A DNA stretch of 64,000 nucleotides from Halobacteriales archaeon QS_8_69_26 (lineage in GTDB: Archaea > Halobacteriota > Halobacteria > Halobacteriales > SW-7-71-33). The notes under the pieces are model-generated. The model worked only from the letters and a program-made list of their open reading frames with translations. It was not told the origin of the DNA and did not search any database. The DNA lies in the NCBI GenBank assembly GCA_003023195.1, contig PXRX01000010.1, positions 40,116 through 104,115 on the forward strand, given 5' to 3'. The position numbers were made by a program, and so were the translations under genes. Of the stretch, positions 16,882 through 25,556 are shown in pieces (the first letter of the stretch is position 1; each line of letters begins with the position of its first letter).

Positions 16882-18909
16882 ATGCCATACGGCAGCGATG
16901 ACAGTGGCCTAGACAGGCGGAGAATGCTAAAGTATCTCGGTGCCGGCGGGGTTGCCGGTCTCGCGGGGTGTACCGGCGACGACGGGGACGGTACGCCCAC
17001 TGCGACCGAAACCGACGCGATGACAACCACGGACGGGACGGGGACGACCACCCAGGGGACCACCCAGGAGACCGAGGAAACTCCGACGGAGACCGAACAG
17101 AAGGAAGAAATCCCGGTCGGCGGGACGTTTACCTACGCGTCCACGTCCACGTCGGGTGCGCCCCACCCGCTGTTCGTCGACGACACGACCACTTCGGCCC
17201 GGCTCGAAAAGCTCTACGACGGTCCGGGGAGCGAGCTCGGTCCGGAGACGTTCTACCCCGAGTGGTTCGAGAGCTGGGAGATGAACGACTCGTACGACGC
17301 TGTCGAATACACCATCCGCGACGGCCTGACGTGGGGGGCCGGCTACGGCCAGCTCACCGCGGAAGACTACATGTACCTGCTGAACGAGATCGTTCTCCTC
17401 AGCGGGGACTCCGACTGGTTCGGGTTCACCGACACGCAGTTCTACCGGATCGGTCCGGACAACGAATTCATCAGCTACGAGAAGACCGGCCCCCTCTCGA
17501 TCCGGGCCGAACTCCCGGTCTCGAAGCCGCAGTGGCTCCACGAGGACCCGCTCACCGCTCAGGTCGCGCTCCCGAAGGAACTACTCCAGAAGTACGTCCC
17601 GAACCAGGACGCCGAGGGTATCGAGAAGGACTCCGAGGTCGTCGACGGGAAACTCTCGCAGGGCGAGTCGAACCTCGGTCCCTACGAGTTCAAGAACTGG
17701 GAGCGCGGGGCCCAGTGGCAGTTCGCTCGTAACGACGACTACTACCTCAAGGACCACGCGGACGAGGACGTCTTCAGCGACCCCTACTACGACTTCCGCA
17801 ACGCGCCGTACTTCGACGAGTACCGCTACCAGGTGTTCCAGGAGGGCTCCCAGACCCTGAACGCCCTGGACACGGGCGAGGTCGACGCGACCGGCATCGA
17901 CACCCGGAAGGTATCCGAGTACCGCGGCCGCGACGACATCACCATCTGGGAGTCGAAGTTCGACAACGGCGTCTTCTGGCTCAACCTCAACCACCGGATC
18001 AACGGCTGGGAAGGGCTGCGTCGGGACCCGAACTTCTCCGGCGATAGCCGGATGATCCGCCAGGCGATGGCGGAGCTGTACGACCAGGAGACGATCATCC
18101 GGCAGATCAACAACGGCAACGCGGTGCCCCTCAACACGTTCCACCCGCGCTGGGGTCCGTTCTACCCGCCGGAGTCGGAGCTGTACCTCCCCGAGGGGTC
18201 CGTCGACCAGGCCCGCTCCCTCCTCGAGGATGGCCTCTCCGGCACCGACTACGGCTGGGACGCCCGGGGCCGGCTCAACACCCCGGAGGGCGAGCAGCTG
18301 GAGCTCAAGGCCGTCCGGACCACCGGCAACCCGGCCGTCGAGATCTCCTCGAACTTCATGAAGCAGCAGCTCAGTGACGTCGGGATCAAGCTCGACGTCA
18401 CTGCTGCCCAGTGGCAGACCCTGCTGGTCAACTACGCGATCAACTCCTCGAACAACGTCGAGGGTGTCGACGAGCCGGACTTCTCCATCGGGAGCTTCAA
18501 CGGTGGCCCCTGGAACCAGTCCGCCTCCGCCGAGGACTGGTCGCTGATGTTCGGGCTCGGCTTCTCGACGAGCCCGTACGCACCCTGGAGCGCCGTCCGC
18601 TCGACCATGCCCGAAAAGGGAACGTTCAACCTGTGGGGCTACCACCAGAACGAACTCGACATCCAGCAGGTCATCGCGGATGCTTCCACCGCGGACAACC
18701 CGGAGACCACCCAGGAGAAGATGACCGAGCTGTTCGCGTTCCTGAGCAGGGACATGCCGGTCGTCTGGACCCAGTCCGGGTACATCACCGTCGGCTACCA
18801 GGACGAACTCGGTCCGTTCCCCGGTCAGCCCACCGCCGACGGCTACGAGGCGACCAGCTTCTTCAAGAGCCCCGACGCCGACCGCCTGATGGGATTCCAG
18901 CAGGAGTAA
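16882..18909 (+). CDS. Dipeptide/oligopeptide ABC transporter, substrate-binding lipoprotein
   Basis: A 675-residue family 5 extracellular solute-binding protein. It starts with a TAT signal RRRMLKYLGAGGVAGLAGC whose Cys is the lipidation site, then a Thr-rich linker, then the binding fold with YTIRDGLTWGAGYGQLTAEDY and the C-terminal FAFLSRDMPVVWTQSGY. It is longer than bacterial DppA (about 530 residues), as usual for haloarchaeal members. It captures peptides or similar solutes outside the membrane and passes them to the permeases encoded downstream. A 137-bp gap with a GTTATAA sequence at 18954-18960 precedes the first permease, so the binding protein may also be made from its own more abundant transcript. 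Confidence 0.92.
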   Translation: MPYGSDDSGLDRRRMLKYLGAGGVAGLAGCTGDDGDGTPTATETDAMTTTDGTGTTTQGTTQETEETPTETEQKEEIPVGGTFTYASTSTSGAPHPLFVDDTTTSARLEKLYDGPGSELGPETFYPEWFESWEMNDSYDAVEYTIRDGLTWGAGYGQLTAEDYMYLLNEIVLLSGDSDWFGFTDTQFYRIGPDNEFISYEKTGPLSIRAELPVSKPQWLHEDPLTAQVALPKELLQKYVPNQDAEGIEKDSEVVDGKLSQGESNLGPYEFKNWERGAQWQFARNDDYYLKDHADEDVFSDPYYDFRNAPYFDEYRYQVFQEGSQTLNALDTGEVDATGIDTRKVSEYRGRDDITIWESKFDNGVFWLNLNHRINGWEGLRRDPNFSGDSRMIRQAMAELYDQETIIRQINNGNAVPLNTFHPRWGPFYPPESELYLPEGSVDQARSLLEDGLSGTDYGWDARGRLNTPEGEQLELKAVRTTGNPAVEISSNFMKQQLSDVGIKLDVTAAQWQTLLVNYAINSSNNVEGVDEPDFSIGSFNGGPWNQSASAEDWSLMFGLGFSTSPYAPWSAVRSTMPEKGTFNLWGYHQNELDIQQVIADASTADNPETTQEKMTELFAFLSRDMPVVWTQSGYITVGYQDELGPFPGQPTADGYEATSFFKSPDADRLMGFQQE

Positions 18910-19046
18910 CGGGATAGAAAGTTCCCTATCCTGCGTTTCACGCGGTACCGGGAGTTATAAGTATTAGTATCACGCGAATACGTCAGAAATAATCGGGACG
19001 AATCGAGAGATTCAAACGTTTTCAGTAAAATCGAAACAGTAACACC

Positions 19047-20123
19047 ATGAGCGGAATGAAATGGTACATCGCCCGGCGCACCATCTGGGCGATCATCGTT
19101 CTCTGGATCACGCTGTCGGTGACCTGGATGCTGCTCGAACTCTCCCCCAACCAGGGCGAACTCCAGGCAGCCCAACAGGCAGCGATGCAGGGCCAGGACG
19201 CTGACAAGGCAATCGAGGACTACAAGAAGCGAGAGGGGCTCGACAAACCGGCCCACGAGCGATACCTCAGTTACATGGTCAACATGTACACGTTGAACTG
19301 GGGGTACTCGACGGAGTGGGACAAGAACGTAATATCATTATTCCTGGACCGTTGGCCCTTCACGCTCCAGTACATCCTACCGTCGACCATGCTGACGATG
19401 CTCGTGGGGTACGGCTTGGGACTGTACTCCGCGCTGAACCAGTACGATCGGTCCGACTACGTGGCGACGTTCATCGCCTTCTTCGGACTGTCTATACCGA
19501 ACTTCTGGTTCGCCATCGTCCTGGTGCTGATCACTGCCGTGTGGTTCAGTGACCTCGTGTTATTCGGGGTAGACATGTCGATGTTCCAGTTACCGGTGTT
19601 CTACAAGTCCGAGGTGATCAACACCTCCGAGACCATCACCATCATGGGCATCGAACTCGTCAGGGGTGGCTGGTTCACCTTCGACAACGTCAAGCAGTTG
19701 CTCCTGCCGGTCATCGTCATCTCGACGGCAGGATTCGCCGCCAATATGCGATACGCCCGGGCGTACACTCTGGAGTACGCCAACGCGGAGTTCGTCAAGA
19801 CCGCCCGAGCCAAGGGTGCCAATAGCATCGCGGTTACCCGGCACATCCTCCGGGTCGCCCTGGTTCCGCTCTCGACCATCCTCGTGTTCCAACTCCTCAG
19901 CGTCTTCGCCACCGGGACGGTCGTCATCGAGTTCATCTTCTCCATCCCCGGGCTGGGCCAGGTGACCTACCTATCGTTCGTCAACCAGGACACCCCGGTC
20001 ATCCTCGGAATCACGGTCATCGGGGTCTTCGTCGCCCTCTTCGGGTTCCTGCTCCAGGACATCGCCTACGTCTACCTCGACCCGCGGATCGACTACGGCG
20101 ACCGCACCGGGGGGGCAGGGTGA
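19047..20123 (+). CDS. Peptide ABC transporter permease, DppB type
   Basis: A 358-residue inner permease with an N-terminal helix (IWAIIVLWITLSVTWMLLEL) and a C-terminal core of five further membrane segments. The cytoplasmic EAA loop is present as YANAEFVKTARAKGANSIAVTRHILR (about 248-273), the contact site for the ATPase. Around residues 165-215 an extra polar insertion (FYKSEVINTSETIT) lengthens one external loop. It is followed after 6 bp by the second permease gene. ATG 19047 is chosen because the preceding bases are AT-rich untranslated sequence and the protein starts like the family. Confidence 0.93.
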   Translation: MSGMKWYIARRTIWAIIVLWITLSVTWMLLELSPNQGELQAAQQAAMQGQDADKAIEDYKKREGLDKPAHERYLSYMVNMYTLNWGYSTEWDKNVISLFLDRWPFTLQYILPSTMLTMLVGYGLGLYSALNQYDRSDYVATFIAFFGLSIPNFWFAIVLVLITAVWFSDLVLFGVDMSMFQLPVFYKSEVINTSETITIMGIELVRGGWFTFDNVKQLLLPVIVISTAGFAANMRYARAYTLEYANAEFVKTARAKGANSIAVTRHILRVALVPLSTILVFQLLSVFATGTVVIEFIFSIPGLGQVTYLSFVNQDTPVILGITVIGVFVALFGFLLQDIAYVYLDPRIDYGDRTGGAG

Positions 20124-20129
20124 TCCAGG

Positions 20130-21395
20130 ATGGCCACCGGAACTGACCCCGACCTGACGTTCGAGGACGTCGACTGGGACGCCGAACAGGAGCACCCCCT
20201 CATCGACCGCTCCCCAGTGTTCCTCGCCCAGGTAGTCATCAACGCGGTCATCTTCGGGGCCCTCATCTGGGACTACTTCATCCTCAACAACGAGAGTCCC
20301 ACCATCGAAGGGTTGCACTATCCGGCCATCGGGGGCGACAGCCTGATCGGCCTGGGATTCTGGGAACTCCGCCGCCCCGTCCTGCAGTTCACGACGAACG
20401 GCATCGAAATGACGACCACGTTCTCCGTCTGGGACGTGACGAGCGTCGAGTGGCTCCTGATGGTAGTGCTGGCCTTCGGGTTCTTCAACGTGGTCGTGCC
20501 GCTGTACCAGAACCAGCGGATGACCGCCTACTACTGGCGGCAGTTCAAGAAGAACAAGGCCGCGGTCGCGTCGCTGGTCTTTCTCATCGTCACCTTCGTC
20601 ATCGGATTCGTCGGGCCCGTCTTCCTGCCGCCGCCGGAACTGAGCCTGACCGAACAGTACCTGCCGCCGATGGGCGTGACGGCCCAACCGCCCGGCTACG
20701 CCGAACCCATCTCCGGGACGCTGGCACACCCGCTGGGCACCGACCACCAGGGCCAGGACATGCTCAAACTGGTCATCTTCGGGATGCGGGTCAGCATGCA
20801 GGTCGGCCTCCTGTCGATGAGCATCGCCGTCGGCATCGGGACCCTCGTCGGCACGACGGCCGCCCACGCCGGCGGCATAGTCGACGAGGTCCTGATGCGC
20901 TACGTCGACATCCAGTCGACGTTCCCGGTGTTCCTGCTCCTCCTGCTGCTCATCTACCTGTACGGCGGTAGTCTGATACTGATCATCGCCCTGTACGGCT
21001 TCTTCGGGTGGGAGGGGATCGCACGCCAGGTCCGCTCGGAGGCGTTACAGAAGAACGAGGAGGCCTACATACAGGCCTCGGAGGCCGCCGGCGCCAGCCA
21101 GTGGTGGATCGTCCGGCGGCACATCATCCCGAACACCTCCAGTACGATCATCACGGCGGCGACGCTGGCCATCCCGGCGTTCATCCTGGGCGAGGCGACG
21201 CTGTCGTTCCTCGGGTTCGCCGACCCCGAGATATACTCCTGGGGACAGGTCATCGCGGGCGGCCGCGGTGACCTTCGCGGAGCGCCCTGGATATCGACGG
21301 TGCCAGGGTTCTTCCTGTTCTTCATGGTGCTGGCGTTCAACTACCTCGGTGACGCGCTCCGGGACTCCATCGACCCGCGACAGGAGCAGGAGTGA
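20130..21395 (+). CDS. Peptide ABC transporter permease, DppC type
   Basis: A 421-residue permease, about 110 residues longer than bacterial DppC. The extra N-terminal part has two hydrophobic segments (FLAQVVINAVIFGALIWDYF near 30-50 and WLLMVVLAFGFFNVVVPLY near 110-128) before the family-typical RQFKKNKAAVASLVFL. The EAA loop NEEAYIQASEAAGASQWWIVRRHIIPN is at about 308-334, and GEATLSFLGFADPEIYSWGQVI is conserved. It pairs with the DppB-type permease to form the channel. The ATP-binding gene starts 6 bp downstream of its stop. Confidence 0.93.
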   Translation: MATGTDPDLTFEDVDWDAEQEHPLIDRSPVFLAQVVINAVIFGALIWDYFILNNESPTIEGLHYPAIGGDSLIGLGFWELRRPVLQFTTNGIEMTTTFSVWDVTSVEWLLMVVLAFGFFNVVVPLYQNQRMTAYYWRQFKKNKAAVASLVFLIVTFVIGFVGPVFLPPPELSLTEQYLPPMGVTAQPPGYAEPISGTLAHPLGTDHQGQDMLKLVIFGMRVSMQVGLLSMSIAVGIGTLVGTTAAHAGGIVDEVLMRYVDIQSTFPVFLLLLLLIYLYGGSLILIIALYGFFGWEGIARQVRSEALQKNEEAYIQASEAAGASQWWIVRRHIIPNTSSTIITAATLAIPAFILGEATLSFLGFADPEIYSWGQVIAGGRGDLRGAPWISTVPGFFLFFMVLAFNYLGDALRDSIDPRQEQE

Positions 21396-21400
21396 GACAG

Positions 21401-22453
21401 ATGAGCGACGACCCACTACTCGACGTACGCGACCTCAAGACGCAGTTCCACACTGACGACGGCACCGTCCGGGCCGTCGACGGCATCAGCTTCGACGTCG
21501 ACCGCGGGGAGACCGTCTGCATCGTCGGCGAATCCGGGTCCGGCAAGTCGGTTACGAGCGAGTCTATCACCCGGATCATCCCGATCCCACCCGGCGAGAT
21601 AGCGGACGGTGAGGTCATCTTCGACGGCCAGGACCTCACCGAGATGTCGACCGATCAGCTCCGGAAGATCCGGGGGAACCGTATCGCCCACGTGTTCCAG
21701 AACCCGCAGGGGGCGCTCAACCCCGTCTACACGGTCGGCAAGCAGATAATCGAGGCCATCCGGATCCACAAGGACGTCTCGAAGCAGGAGGCTCGCGAGC
21801 AGACGATCGACCTGCTGGACCGCGTCGGCATCCCCGAGGCCGGCAAGCGAATCGACGACTACCCCTACGAGTTCTCCGGCGGCATGAAACAGCGCGTCGT
21901 CATCGCGATGGCGCTGTCCTGCCAGCCGGACCTGCTCATCGCCGACGAGCCGACCACCGCCCTGGACGTCACCATCCAGGCCCAGATCCTCCGCCTGCTG
22001 GGTGACCTCCAGGACGAGTTCGGGATGAGCATCATCTTCGTTACCCACGACCTCGGCGTGGTGGCCGAGATAGCGGACCGCGTGGTCGTGATGTACGCCG
22101 GCAAGGTGATGGAGCGAGGGGACGTCTACCGCATCTTCGAGAACCCCGCCCATCCCTACACGAAGGCGCTGCTGCGGTGTCGGCCCGGGCAGGGGAGCCA
22201 GCGGGAAGCGATCCGTGGGAGCTTACCGAGCATGATAGACCCGCCCGACGGCTGCCGGTTCGCACCACGGTGCCCCCACGCCGTCGAGGACTGCCGGGAC
22301 GGCGACCAGCCACCGATGATGGAGGCGGAGCACCCGGGCCACGAGGTATCGTGTATCTTCTACCAGGACGGCTTCGACTCGACACAGCTCGACTCCGGTC
22401 CAGAAGGCCTCTCGGCGTCCGAGGCGCGCACGGACGGAGGTGAGTCCCGATGA
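21401..22453 (+). CDS. Peptide ABC transporter ATP-binding protein, DppD type
   Basis: A 350-residue ATPase. Walker A is GESGSGKS (about residues 38-45), the signature is FSGGMKQRV, Walker B is [12 protein letters not shown] and the switch His lies in FVTHDLG. The C-terminal oligopeptide-type extension has Cys residues in [21 protein letters not shown] that may hold an iron-sulphur cluster. A GTG at 21392 is in frame, but the ATG at 21401 is preferred because it follows the permease stop directly and matches the family N terminus. It overlaps the next ATPase gene by 4 bp (ATGA). Confidence 0.93.
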   Translation: MSDDPLLDVRDLKTQFHTDDGTVRAVDGISFDVDRGETVCIVGESGSGKSVTSESITRIIPIPPGEIADGEVIFDGQDLTEMSTDQLRKIRGNRIAHVFQNPQGALNPVYTVGKQIIEAIRIHKDVSKQEAREQTIDLLDRVGIPEAGKRIDDYPYEFSGGMKQRVVIAMALSCQPDLLIADEPTTALDVTIQAQILRLLGDLQDEFGMSIIFVTHDLGVVAEIADRVVVMYAGKVMERGDVYRIFENPAHPYTKALLRCRPGQGSQREAIRGSLPSMIDPPDGCRFAPRCPHAVEDCRDGDQPPMMEAEHPGHEVSCIFYQDGFDSTQLDSGPEGLSASEARTDGGESR

Positions 22454-23772
22454 GCGCCGACGCGCCGCTCCTGGAGGTACGGAACCTGAAGAAGCACTAC
22501 CCCATCCAGCGTGGGATCTTCGGTGGCGAGGTCGGGCGGATCCGGGCCGTCGACGGCGTCTCGTTCTCCGTCGAACGGGGCGAAACGCTCGGTCTCGTCG
22601 GCGAGTCCGGCTGTGGCAAGTCCACGGCCGCGACGACGATGCTCCGCCTGGAGGAACCGACCGACGGCGACGTGCTGTTCGACGGCGTCGACATCACGGA
22701 GTACGACGACCGCGAACTCAAGCGCTTCCGCCGACGGGCCCAGATGATCTTCCAGGACCCGACGTCGAGTTTCGACCCCCGGATGTCCATCGGGGAGTCG
22801 GTCGCAGAGCCGTTGCGGATCCACGGCATGAGCGACGGGAACCGGCGGCGGGCGATCGTCAAGGACCTGCTCGAACGGGTCGGCATGTCCGGCGACGACA
22901 TCGACCGCTATCCCCACGAGTTCTCCGGCGGCCAAAAGCAGCGGATCGCCCTCGCACGGGCGCTGTCGGTCAACCCCGACCTCATCGTGGCCGACGAGCC
23001 CGCGAGCGCGCTCGACGTGTCCATCCAGGCCGACATCCTGCAACTCATCTCCGACCTCCAGGAGGAGTTCGGCCTCGGTGTCGTGTTCATCAGCCACGAC
23101 CTGGGCGTCATCCGGGACATCGCCGACAACGTCGCGGTGATGTACCTCGGGGAAATCGTCGAGACCGGGCCGACCGAGCAGGTGTTCGACTCTCCCCAGC
23201 ATCCCTACACGCGGGCGCTGATCGACTCCATCCCGAGTCCGAATCCGCGAGAGCGGGGCATGGCCGTCGAACTCACCGGCGACGTTCCCAGTCCCGCGAA
23301 CCCGCCGTCGGGCTGTCGGTTCCACACCCGGTGTCCCGAGGTCATCCAGCCGGAGGGCTACGACTTCGAGCAGTCCGCCTGGCGCTCGGTGATGAACTTC
23401 CGGACGAAGGTCACCACCAGACAGATCGACCTTGACGGCATCCGCGAGTTCGTCATCGCCGAGACCGACGTCACGGACCCGGAGGACGTCACCCACGACC
23501 AGATGGTCGACGCGATCCGAAGTGACTTCGACATCCCCGACACCCTCTCGGACCCCGAGGCCGAGTCCGTCCTCTCGGACGCACTAGAACGGGTCGTCAG
23601 GGACGAGTTCGACGAGGCGAGCGCCAGCCTCGCCGAGGCGTTCGAGACGGTCTGTGCCACAGACTCCCCCGACATGGTCCGGACCGAGGCCGGACACTCG
23701 GCGTCCTGCCACCTCCACGACCAGTCGGTCGAGGTCGAACCCGGCGAGCGCATCGCCCAGTCCGACGACTGA
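22450..23772 (+). CDS. Peptide ABC transporter ATP-binding protein, DppF type
   Basis: A 440-residue ATPase with Walker [10 protein letters not shown], signature [15 protein letters not shown], Walker [13 protein letters not shown] and switch FISHDLGVI. The C-terminal extension is unusual. After the first Cys pair ([11 protein letters not shown]) there is an acidic helical insertion of about 100 residues (from about 310) before the closing SASCHLHD Cys. Family members usually have only 10-20 residues there. It starts inside the stop codon of the first ATPase gene and ends the five-gene importer. The protein energises peptide uptake as a heterodimer with the DppD-type partner. Confidence 0.92.
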   Translation: MSADAPLLEVRNLKKHYPIQRGIFGGEVGRIRAVDGVSFSVERGETLGLVGESGCGKSTAATTMLRLEEPTDGDVLFDGVDITEYDDRELKRFRRRAQMIFQDPTSSFDPRMSIGESVAEPLRIHGMSDGNRRRAIVKDLLERVGMSGDDIDRYPHEFSGGQKQRIALARALSVNPDLIVADEPASALDVSIQADILQLISDLQEEFGLGVVFISHDLGVIRDIADNVAVMYLGEIVETGPTEQVFDSPQHPYTRALIDSIPSPNPRERGMAVELTGDVPSPANPPSGCRFHTRCPEVIQPEGYDFEQSAWRSVMNFRTKVTTRQIDLDGIREFVIAETDVTDPEDVTHDQMVDAIRSDFDIPDTLSDPEAESVLSDALERVVRDEFDEASASLAEAFETVCATDSPDMVRTEAGHSASCHLHDQSVEVEPGERIAQSDD

Positions 23773-23860
23773 AACCACCCGCCGGTGGGGTTCCAGTTAC
23801 CCGCCACCGGATCATCGCTGCCGTTTTCCGCGACGCTCCCCGCCCGTGACGTGGCTCCGT

Positions 23861-24073
<213 letters not shown>

Positions 24074-24193
24074 ACCAGTCTGTATCCGGGTTTGGCAGTT
24101 AAGGGTTGTGTTTCGGTCCTGGCGCCGCCCCCGAAATTTTGCGCCCGATCCGACGGTTCCGAGCGCACGGGTGTCCCCGTGGATCCCGGTCCG

Positions 24194-24646
24194 TCAGCGG
24201 TGGACCTGCCAGGTGAAGACGCTCTCGAAGACGTAGTTGACGACCATCCCGAGACCGATCCCTGTCCCCTTGGCGACGAGCAACCAGACGTCGACGCTGG
24301 CGAAGGACGCCGGGACGAACGCGAACCGGTAGACGGTCACGAAGACGACGAACTGGGTGAGGCTGCCGACGGCCCTGACGGCGTGGGAACGGGCGAGCCG
24401 TCGGACCAGCGAGCCGGTGCCGTCGTCGGCCGCCGCGGCGAACGTCCAGTTGTCGTTGAGGAGGAACATCACGAGGATGGCCGTCTCGATGCCGGCCAGC
24501 GTCGCCAGTTCCGGGAGTACACCGAACACCTCGGTGAGGACGACCAGTACCGTCGTGTCACAGACCGCACCGACGACGCCGACGGAGACGAACTGGCCGA
24601 ACCGGACACCCGAGACCAGTTCCTCGAACGTGGATCCGTCGCTCAT
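24194..24646 (-). CDS. GtrA-family membrane protein
   Basis: A 150-residue protein with four hydrophobic segments and the GtrA pattern: an N-terminal VRFGQFVSVGVVGAVCDTTV, a central FLLNDNWTFA and a C-terminal GMVVNYVFESVFTWQVH. GtrA proteins are thought to flip or present polyprenyl-linked sugars. The ATG at 24646 starts 4 bp after the stop of the glycosyltransferase gene, so the two are one operon: the transferase would charge a lipid carrier and the GtrA protein would help move it across the membrane. The longer open frame upstream is antisense-like and not part of the protein. Confidence 0.88.
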   Translation of the reverse strand: MSDGSTFEELVSGVRFGQFVSVGVVGAVCDTTVLVVLTEVFGVLPELATLAGIETAILVMFLLNDNWTFAAAADDGTGSLVRRLARSHAVRAVGSLTQFVVFVTVYRFAFVPASFASVDVWLLVAKGTGIGLGMVVNYVFESVFTWQVHR

Positions 24647-24650
24647 CCGG

Positions 24651-25430
24651 TCAGTCGTCGGCCGGGTCGTACCCGGTCCGGTCGACGAGTGCGGTCCCGT
24701 CGGGGTCGGCGAGGGCGCTGTGGAGCCGACTCCCGGCGAGGCGCTTCGCCCGGTGACGCGAGCGGAGGAGGGCACGGCCGAGTTCGAGGGCCGTCGGCAG
24801 GGGGGAGACGGTCGAGTCGGGTTTGTCCACCCACGTCACCGGCACCTCGCGGACCGAGCGGCCAAGCGCGGCCGTCATCGCGACGAGTTCGATGTCCCAG
24901 GCGAACCCGGACTCGTAGATGTGGGGACGGACGGCACGCCAGGTGTCCGACGAGAGGGCCTTGGCGCCGCACTGGTAGTCGTACAGTTCGACGTCGAGGA
25001 GTCGACCGGCCACCCGGGCGAATGCGTCACCCATCCGCCGGCGGGTTATCGTCTGGTGGGACCGGATGTCGGAGTCGGGGTGGCGGCGGGACCCGACCGC
25101 CAGGTCGGCATCCCCGGACTCGACCGGTGCGAGGACGTCGCCGACCGACGGAGCCGGTGTGCTCCCGTCGGCGTCCGCGAACCCGAGAACCTCGACGCCG
25201 TCGACGAGTGCCTCGAACCCGCGGGTGATGGCCGCCCCTTTGCCGCCACGGGTATCGACGGCGTTGACCTCGGCGGGGACGTCCTGGAGGGCCTCCTCGA
25301 CTGCAGGGTCCGGATCGTCGACCTCGATCCGGATCCTGGCGTCCAGTTCCTCGTCGAGTTCCTCGACGTACGCCGCCAGCGTCTCCGGATCCGGCCTGAA
25401 AGCCGGAACGACCAGGCCGACTGATGTCAC
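24651..25430 (-). CDS. Family 2 glycosyltransferase (polyprenyl-phosphate sugar synthase-like)
   Basis: A 259-residue GT-A enzyme without membrane segments. It begins VTSVGLVVPAFRPD, has the donor-binding DADGS motif near residue 95 and a YDYQCGAKAL segment near 175, typical of dolichol-phosphate-sugar synthase-like proteins. The start is the GTG at 25430, giving the family N terminus; the open frame continues far upstream only because it runs antisense to the DUF2298 gene. It probably transfers a hexose from a nucleotide sugar to dolichyl phosphate for N-glycosylation or glycolipid synthesis. It is followed immediately by the GtrA gene and is divergent from the DUF2298 membrane protein, itself a likely glycosyltransferase. 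Confidence 0.88.
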   Translation of the reverse strand: MTSVGLVVPAFRPDPETLAAYVEELDEELDARIRIEVDDPDPAVEEALQDVPAEVNAVDTRGGKGAAITRGFEALVDGVEVLGFADADGSTPAPSVGDVLAPVESGDADLAVGSRRHPDSDIRSHQTITRRRMGDAFARVAGRLLDVELYDYQCGAKALSSDTWRAVRPHIYESGFAWDIELVAMTAALGRSVREVPVTWVDKPDSTVSPLPTALELGRALLRSRHRAKRLAGSRLHSALADPDGTALVDRTGYDPADD

Positions 25431-25556
25431 ACCCGGATGAAAATCCACGATGGGATAAAATTCGTTCGCTTCGCAGTCGGGGGAACGCGGGCACCGGTGC
25501 CCCCGACCGGGCGCGATCCCGAAAGCGTTTATCCGGCCGCTCCCGTTGGACGACCG

